From a bacterium HR29 (lineage in GTDB: Bacteria; Chloroflexota; Dehalococcoidia; Tepidiformales; Tepidiformaceae), in NCBI GenBank assembly GCA_002898215.1, contig BEIF01000001.1, positions 1,463,602 to 1,527,601 of the forward strand: a stretch of DNA of 64,000 nt, in the 5' to 3' direction. The position numbers were made by a program, and so were the translations under genes. This document shows positions 58,695-64,000 of this stretch, in pieces. Positions within the stretch are counted from its first letter, which is position 1. Every line of letters begins with the position of its first letter. Below the pieces are notes generated by a model. It had not been told where the DNA came from and made no database searches. It saw nothing but the letters and a program-made list of their open reading frames with translations.

Positions 58695-59593
58695 GGGTCG
58701 ACCTCCGTGAGGCGCCGCAGCGCGTCGTCGGCTGGAGCCTCCTCGACGCGCACGTCGGAGACGGGAATTCCTTCATCGACGAGCGAATGGAGGATGGCCG
58801 CCTTCTCGGGAGCCCGGACGGGCACGACCACCCAATCGCCGAGGCGCTGAACGGAACGCTGCGGCATGGTGCGCCGGAGGAGTTCGAGCGCCTCCTGGGA
58901 GCGGCCGTTGATGCGTAGGTAGAGGCGGCTTTCGACGGCGGGCGCCTCCAGGAACTCGCGAGCAGGACCGAGGAAGACAGCGCGTCCCCGGTCGAGAACC
59001 AGGACATCGTCAGCGATGTGCGGGACATCTTCGAGCCAGTGCGTGGAGAGGAGCACGGACTTCCCCGCGGCGCGCTGGTCGGCGATGAGGCGGCGCAGCT
59101 CGACCCGTGCCGCGACGTCGAGCCCCGACGCAGGCTCGTCGAGGACGAGGAGCGGAGGATCGGCGAGGAGGGCTACGGCGAGCGCGAGCCTCCGCCGCAT
59201 TCCTCCCGAAAGGGCGGCGACACGCCGCTCGGGCACGGAGCCGAGCCCCACCAGCTCGACGCATTCGCGCGCCCGCTCCGGCGAAAGGCCACGAAGCGCA
59301 GCGTAGAAGGCCGCCGTTTCGGCCACGGTGAGGTCCGGATGGAGAGCGGCCTCCTGCGAGAGGTAGCCGATGCGCCGACGAGCTTCCTTCGGGTTCCGCG
59401 CCACGTCGATGCCGTCGACCAGGATCTGCCCTTCGAAACGGATGAGCGCCACGACCGACTTGATGAGCGTCGATTTCCCGGCACCGTTCGCGCCGACTAC
59501 CGCGAGCACCCGCCCAGGCGCAAGCTCGAACGAGACCCCGTCGAGAGCGCGAACCCTCCCGTAAGATTTGGCGACAGCGCGGGCCTGCAACAC
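58691..59593 (-). CDS. nosF: ABC transporter ATP-binding protein NosF-like
   Basis: The 300-residue protein has Walker A (VVGANGAGKSTL), the signature SGGMRRRLALAVALLADPPL, Walker B (LLVLDEPASG) and the H-loop (LSTHWLEDV). A C-terminal extension of about 90 residues is typical of NosF. The start GTG at 59593 is supported by AGGAGG 8 bases upstream; an upstream GTG at 59599 would overlap nosD. Its stop overlaps nosY. Confidence 0.9.
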   Translation of the reverse strand: MLQARAVAKSYGRVRALDGVSFELAPGRVLAVVGANGAGKSTLIKSVVALIRFEGQILVDGIDVARNPKEARRRIGYLSQEAALHPDLTVAETAAFYAALRGLSPERARECVELVGLGSVPERRVAALSGGMRRRLALAVALLADPPLLVLDEPASGLDVAARVELRRLIADQRAAGKSVLLSTHWLEDVPHIADDVLVLDRGRAVFLGPAREFLEAPAVESRLYLRINGRSQEALELLRRTMPQRSVQRLGDWVVVPVRAPEKAAILHSLVDEGIPVSDVRVEEAPADDALRRLTEVDP

Positions 59594-59595
59594 CC

Positions 59596-61626
59596 TCACC
59601 ACCTCCTCGCGACGGGGATGCGGCGAGCGAAGGCGACCGGGAGCGTACCCGCTGCCGCCAGGCCGACGGCAGCCCCCAATGCTGGCAGATGACGGGACGA
59701 CGCCGTGCTGAGGGTGACAGGGGGTTCCATCAGCGGAGCCGGGTCGACAAGGCGCACTTCGGGCTCGAGCGCCGGGAACCAACGGGAGGCGAGCTGGATT
59801 GCCGTGTGCGCCGGTGTGAAAGCGTACGCTTGCACCGCTGCATTCTCGCCGCGAAGGTCGGCAAAGGCGTCCTTGTACGTGAAGGGGAGGTCGCCGATGC
59901 CATCCCCGTCGGCGTCGAAACCACGGTAGCTGTCCCAGTAGTTGCCGCGGCCATCGAGAGCCCACCGGTTGCGCCGTGCGATGTCCCCCCCGAGGCTGCG
60001 GACCTCCTCCAGGTTTCCCAAGAACGTATTCCCTGTGAAGGTGATGTCCGCCGTCGTGAACAGCTCGAGCGCAACCTGGTTGTAGCCGATGAAGTTCCCG
60101 CGGACGCTCACGTACCCCTGTGGGCTCCGGGGCGCCCCGTCGGCCGTGAGGGCAAGTCGGTTGTGATGGATGAAGTTGCCCTCGATGGTCACATCGTCGA
60201 CGTCCTTGAGGAGGATGCCGTAGCCGGACGCTCCGGAGCGGTTGTACGCGAGCACGTTCTCCCGAAGGACAATGCCTCGGGAGAACATGATAGCCGCCCC
60301 AGCGATGTTCCTCGTGAAGCGGTTACGGTGGAATTCGTTGTGGTCCGCATACATGTAGTGAATCCCGTAGCGGACGTCGGAGACGTCGTTGCCCCGTAGC
60401 AGGTTGTGATCGGAGAAGCCGAGGAAGAGACCGTCCTTTCCGTAGCGGATGACGTTGTTCTCGACCAAACAATCGCTCGCGTTGAAGAGGTAGATGGCGT
60501 GGCCGCGCCGCTCCGGCGGGAGGTCCGGGATCGAGGTGATGCGGTTGTTCCGCACCACGTGGCCGCCGCTGTTGAGGAGGGAGATCCCGTACAGCACGTC
60601 GCGGAGCTCGTTGCCCTCGATGGTGGCCCGCGGCGCGGTGACCCGAATCCCCGCCGGCTCCCGGGCAACGTCTCGCGCACTCCCCCTGATAACGAAACCG
60701 CGGAGGGTGACTCCCTCCGCGGCGATGACGATCACGTCGCCGCGTCCCCCGCCGTCGATGACCGGTCTCCCTTCGCCAACGAGCGTGATCGGCTTGTCGA
60801 TGGTGATCTGTTCGTGGTAGGTGCCTGGCGGCACGATCAGGGTGTCGCCGGGGGCAGCGCGGGCGATGGCCTCCGCGATGCTGCCCGGGAAGTCCGCAGC
60901 GGTCTCCCCGCGAGTGGGCAAGGCCGCCCAAGCCCCCACGACGAGCAGCAGCGCCGCCGTTGCCGAAGGGCCCGTGTTCTTCCAACTAGCCACGAACCAG
61001 CGCGCGAGCGCGGGGCCGAAGGTGATGACGACTGCCGCCCCGACCATGGCCCAGAAACCCCAGTCGACCATCGTGTCGGCGCCGAAATTCATAACCCGGG
61101 TCGGACCGATGACCTTCGGCGTGAAGGGCTCCATGCGAAGAGCGGCCTTCGGGTCGAGGTCGTGGCCAAACTCATACAGCCAATACTGCAGGTCGGCGAG
61201 GAAGAAGAGCGGCGGCGTCCATAGGAGCGCCCGTATCAGAGTGCGATGGAGGCGACGACGCGCGAGGAAGGCTGCAGCGGCGGTGAGTGCGATGAGCACC
61301 GGCATCGCCACGAGGAACAGCTTCAGCTCCCAGACAGAGTCGGGCTCGATCGGCTTCATGCCGATGTAGTGATTGAGGCGGTTGATCTCCTCGATGTCCC
61401 CTTCCATTCGGTACCCGTAAGCCGTGAGGTAGAGGCCGTTCGGGTATTGGGGGGCCACCAGCTTGAGCTTCCACAGCGGAAGGAGCATCGAGAGTCCGAG
61501 CAGCACGGCTGCGACGAGGGCCGACACCGTCCAGTAGGCGTCCGGGACGGAGTACCGGGCGAGAATCCCCTGACGCGGGGCGTCGGCAGCACGGGCTGGA
61601 AGCGTCACGTCGCGCGTCGTCGTCAT
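59596..61626 (-). CDS. nosD: NosD fused to an N-terminal membrane domain
   Basis: The 676-residue protein combines about 240 residues of hydrophobic N-terminal sequence (membrane helices near 35-60, 110-130, 155-170, 190-215) with a periplasmic NosD domain made of parallel-beta-helix repeats (TLRGFVIRGSARDV, VRNNRITSI, YNRSGASGYGILLKDV). NosD, about 400 residues in most genomes, matures the CuZ cluster of NosZ. The N-terminal fusion is not seen in classical NosD and may tie the protein to the membrane or to the ABC complex. It ends with a second C-terminal helix. The ATG overlaps the nosL stop. Confidence 0.9.
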   Translation of the reverse strand: MTTTRDVTLPARAADAPRQGILARYSVPDAYWTVSALVAAVLLGLSMLLPLWKLKLVAPQYPNGLYLTAYGYRMEGDIEEINRLNHYIGMKPIEPDSVWELKLFLVAMPVLIALTAAAAFLARRRLHRTLIRALLWTPPLFFLADLQYWLYEFGHDLDPKAALRMEPFTPKVIGPTRVMNFGADTMVDWGFWAMVGAAVVITFGPALARWFVASWKNTGPSATAALLLVVGAWAALPTRGETAADFPGSIAEAIARAAPGDTLIVPPGTYHEQITIDKPITLVGEGRPVIDGGGRGDVIVIAAEGVTLRGFVIRGSARDVAREPAGIRVTAPRATIEGNELRDVLYGISLLNSGGHVVRNNRITSIPDLPPERRGHAIYLFNASDCLVENNVIRYGKDGLFLGFSDHNLLRGNDVSDVRYGIHYMYADHNEFHRNRFTRNIAGAAIMFSRGIVLRENVLAYNRSGASGYGILLKDVDDVTIEGNFIHHNRLALTADGAPRSPQGYVSVRGNFIGYNQVALELFTTADITFTGNTFLGNLEEVRSLGGDIARRNRWALDGRGNYWDSYRGFDADGDGIGDLPFTYKDAFADLRGENAAVQAYAFTPAHTAIQLASRWFPALEPEVRLVDPAPLMEPPVTLSTASSRHLPALGAAVGLAAAGTLPVAFARRIPVARRW

Positions 61627-62111
61627 GACATCTCCTCCGGGGTCCAACGTTCCACCAGGGCAGGCCAGTCGATCACCTCACCCCCGAGCTCGCGGGCGAG
61701 GGCTTTTGCGTCGTCGACCGTCGCGGCGGCCACGAGCCGGTAGGCCATCGGCGTATTCACATCGGCATTCGCCACGTAGCCGGCGGATTCGGCCGGCACG
61801 AGGGTTTCCGTGCGGTAGTCCGACACCCAGGCTCGGATTGCCGCGCGGTCGGGCTGTCGGCGTAGCAGCTGCACGAGGCAACCGATGTCATCGAATCGCT
61901 GCGGACCATTCGGGCCGCGCCAGGCTGCTGCGAAGCGACGGTCGGCGATGACCATCCCGCAGTAGGCGCACGTATCGCCGCCGAAGCGGATGTTCGGCGG
62001 GCCGGAGCCGTCCTCGCCGCCCCCCGGGAGCAGGAGGTAGCCAGCAGCTCCCGCCGCGGCGGCGGCACCGAGCGAAGCGAGAGCGATGACGAACCTGCGG
62101 CGGGAGATCAT
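61623..62111 (-). CDS. nosL: NosL-like copper chaperone
   Basis: The 162-residue protein has an N-terminal Tat-like signal (SRRRFVIALASLGAAAAAG) and the NosL motif CAYCGMVIADRRFAAAW at about residues 47-64, with copper-binding Cys and Met residues. RFDDIGCLVQLL and the C-terminal WTPEEMS fit the family. NosL delivers Cu(I) for the CuZ centre. It lies between nosZ and nosD. Its stop overlaps the nosD start. Confidence 0.92.
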   Translation of the reverse strand: MISRRRFVIALASLGAAAAAGAAGYLLLPGGGEDGSGPPNIRFGGDTCAYCGMVIADRRFAAAWRGPNGPQRFDDIGCLVQLLRRQPDRAAIRAWVSDYRTETLVPAESAGYVANADVNTPMAYRLVAAATVDDAKALARELGGEVIDWPALVERWTPEEMS

Positions 62112-62136
62112 GGCGTGGCTCCTTCGCGCCGGGGGG

Positions 62137-62164
62137 CTGCCAGCGGCCTTAAGGCCGCTGGCAG
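62137..62164 (-). terminator. Perfect palindrome between nosZ and nosL
   Basis: A 28-base palindrome (arms CTGCCAGCGGCCTT and complement, no loop) lies 17 bases after the nosZ stop. No T run follows, so it may act as an mRNA 3' stabiliser or partial terminator that lowers nosL-nosY expression relative to nosZ. Confidence 0.5.
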
Positions 62165-62180
62165 CCTTGAGGAGGGAGGA

Positions 62181-64000
62181 TTACGAAACCAGCAGCCAGC
62201 CCTGCATCTCGAGGTGGAGTGCGGAGCAGAACTCGGTGCAGTAGTAGGCGAAAGCGCCCTGGGTGTCGGCAACGAACTCCACCGTCGTGGCCTCTCCGGG
62301 GTCGAGGCTTACGTTGATGTTGTAGCGAGGGATGGCGAACCCGTGCGTAGCGTCCGGCGTTGTCTCGACGTTCGTCAGGTGGATGACGACCTTGTCGCCC
62401 TTCTTCGCCCGGATGATGTCGGGCTTGAAGTTGCTCCGCTTCACCGTGGCCCAAACTTCGACGGTGTTCCCCTTCCGCTCGATGCGCTCTTCGCCTTCCT
62501 TCACCGCGTTCGGGTCGGGCTCCATGGTGAGCGGGTTCGTGCCGGGCGGATACACCTCCCACGCCTTGATGCGGTCGATGCGAATGCCCTGGACGTAGTG
62601 GGGCTCGGCCGCGGTGATGGGCATATCGGCGATGATCTCCATCTTCTCGCCGGTGAGGTCGACGAGCTGGAAGTTCTGGGGCTTGAGCGTGCCGACCACG
62701 GGGAAGCGGTCGATGGACCACTTGTTGAGAGCGACGAGGTACTTGCCCGCCGGCTTGACCGTATCGCCCTCCATCACCACCAGGTGGCCGATGTTGTAGT
62801 GGATGGGGAGCTTCTCGACGAGCTTAAAAGCCTGGTCGCCGCTGAAGTACGGCTCGCCGAGGGACCACTTCGCTACGGCGCTCTCGAGGAAGAGGCTCGT
62901 GTAGGCGTACCCCTTGTCGTCGAACTGCGTGTGCAGCGGGCCGGCGCCGAGCTCGACGCGGGCAGCCACCACAGCATCGTAGCGGACGATCGGCACGCCG
63001 TAGACGTCCTTGTCCTCGAAGTCCTGCTTCTCGATGGCCTCCTTCAGCTTGGTGAAGGAGTAGACGGTGGCGTGCGGGTCGAGCTTGCCGCTGACGCAGA
63101 TGTACTCCCCGTTCGGCGCGACATCGACGCCGTGGGGGCTGCGCGGCTCTGGGACGAGGTAAAGCACGCCCTCCTTAGCCGCCACCTCCAAGGGGATGAC
63201 CTTCATGCCGTTCTTGGTGGTGTATCGGCCCGCCGCGACGAGCTCCTCCGCCTTCTTCCAATTGATGACGTGGAGGTAGTCGAAGTCCCTCTGCGATGCG
63301 CCGACCTCGAGCGGTTCCTTCCCTTCGAGGTTGCCGCCGGTTGCCATCTCGGCGTTGTAGGAGTTGATGAACGCCCACCCGTAGCTCACGAGCTTGCCAG
63401 CATCGGCCAGGTCCTGGGTATACGGCGGAAGCTCGACTTGGAAGCTCCGGGAAAGGTCGACGCGCCCCGTCTTCTGGTCGACGGCGAGGAAGCTCGAATA
63501 CCCGCGGAACGCGTCCTTGAAGTTGTCGAGCGCCTTATCGATGTTCTCCGTCTTCACCAGCGTGGGCGTCATCGAGGAGATGTGCACGTACTCCGTGTTG
63601 GGAGTGACGAACGCCCCGCCGTGAGACGACTGGAGGTTGGGGACGTCGACGATCTGCTTGACCTTGAAGTCGCGGAGGTCGGCCATGGCGAGGCGGCCGT
63701 TGGCGCGGTCGTTGATGTAGACCCAGCGCCCGTCGTACTCGCCGTTCGTTTCGCTGAGCGCGGGGTGATGGGTATCGGCCCAGGTGAGCTTCCCGCGGGC
63801 CCGGGAGTACGGCGTCCCCGCCTCCGTCGTCCCCTCGTCGAGCACTGCCTCGCCCCAGTCAGCACCGTACCCGAAGCCCTGCCATGGCTCGGGCGTGAAC
63901 ATCCCGATGACCTTGTACAGGCGCATCGAGGGCACGCCGATCACGAGGATCTGGCCGCCGTGCCCCCCCGACGAGAAGAGGAGGAACTCGTCGAGGTCGG
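62181..64000 (-). CDS. nosZ: Nitrous-oxide reductase NosZ (N-terminus beyond the window)
   Basis: The 606 visible residues cover most of NosZ and are open through the right edge. The CuZ histidines are visible in the propeller: SSGGH, DTHHP, SSHGG, SPHGVDV, GPLHTQ, IGHLVV and EPHYVQG. The C-terminal CuA site is CTEFCSALHLEM, with two Cys, His and Met in the expected spacing. The enzyme reduces N2O to N2 outside the cytoplasm. The operon order nosZ-L-D-F-Y is compact. The N-terminal signal, which would separate Tat from Sec type, is not in the window; by context and sequence it looks like clade II, but this is inference. Confidence 0.95.
   Translation of the reverse strand, partial: DLDEFLLFSSGGHGGQILVIGVPSMRLYKVIGMFTPEPWQGFGYGADWGEAVLDEGTTEAGTPYSRARGKLTWADTHHPALSETNGEYDGRWVYINDRANGRLAMADLRDFKVKQIVDVPNLQSSHGGAFVTPNTEYVHISSMTPTLVKTENIDKALDNFKDAFRGYSSFLAVDQKTGRVDLSRSFQVELPPYTQDLADAGKLVSYGWAFINSYNAEMATGGNLEGKEPLEVGASQRDFDYLHVINWKKAEELVAAGRYTTKNGMKVIPLEVAAKEGVLYLVPEPRSPHGVDVAPNGEYICVSGKLDPHATVYSFTKLKEAIEKQDFEDKDVYGVPIVRYDAVVAARVELGAGPLHTQFDDKGYAYTSLFLESAVAKWSLGEPYFSGDQAFKLVEKLPIHYNIGHLVVMEGDTVKPAGKYLVALNKWSIDRFPVVGTLKPQNFQLVDLTGEKMEIIADMPITAAEPHYVQGIRIDRIKAWEVYPPGTNPLTMEPDPNAVKEGEERIERKGNTVEVWATVKRSNFKPDIIRAKKGDKVVIHLTNVETTPDATHGFAIPRYNINVSLDPGEATTVEFVADTQGAFAYYCTEFCSALHLEMQGWLLVS

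Overview
The window is high-GC, densely packed bacterial DNA. Several traits point to a Chloroflexota-type, monoderm-like bacterium: secreted proteins with Thr-Pro stalks, many GTG/TTG starts, sortase-type anchoring, a translin-family protein, K+-dependent pyrophosphatase and an A2-like cytochrome oxidase. This assignment is an inference; no rRNA or tRNA gene lies in the window.

Region 1 (1-9.3 kb) holds housekeeping and metabolic genes: a ketopantoate reductase fragment, a helix-turn-helix regulator, RNase HII, YraN, an FmdB zinc ribbon, a translin-like protein, an isocitrate/isopropylmalate dehydrogenase relative, a Dph6-like PP-loop protein and the pyrophosphatase HppA. Region 2 (9.4-10.8 kb) has a VOC protein and then a compact unit: a TTGACA promoter, a clear c-di-AMP (ydaO-yuaA) riboswitch, an intrinsic terminator and a 72-residue zinc-ribbon gene closed by its own terminator.

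Region 3 (11-37 kb) is a large one-strand flagellar cluster: flbD-motA-motB-fliL-fliY-fliO-fliP-fliQ-fliR-flhB-flhA-flhF-PilZ-fliA, then an LPXTG-anchored secreted protein, two FlgG-type rod proteins, flgM-flgN-flgK-flgL, two flagellins identical over about 1.15 kb, flaG-fliD-fliS, a FliT-sized protein, a sortase and a second flgM-like gene. The basal-body genes fliE/F/G/H/I, flgB/C/D/E and fliM are not here. NarL-type and OmpR-type regulators flank the cluster.

Region 4 (37-50 kb) is a mixed set: an oligopeptide-type binding lipoprotein, pterin dehydratase, a polyferredoxin, an RpiB-like isomerase, an alpha/beta hydrolase, an MFS transporter, a NarL-type regulator, a phosphotriesterase-family protein, a fused double class III CoA-transferase, alanine dehydrogenase, a matrixin-like protease and an agmatinase-family enzyme. 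Region 5 (50.9-53.5 kb) is an ECF sigma/anti-sigma pair and a DUF302 pair. Region 6 (53.7-64 kb, minus strand) is respiratory: nosZ (cut by the window end), nosL, a membrane-domain/NosD fusion, nosF and nosY, followed in the same direction by cytochrome c oxidase subunits II, I, IV and III and a cupredoxin-like protein. The cell therefore probably respires both oxygen and nitrous oxide and swims with a flagellum whose operon carries unusual cell-surface components.
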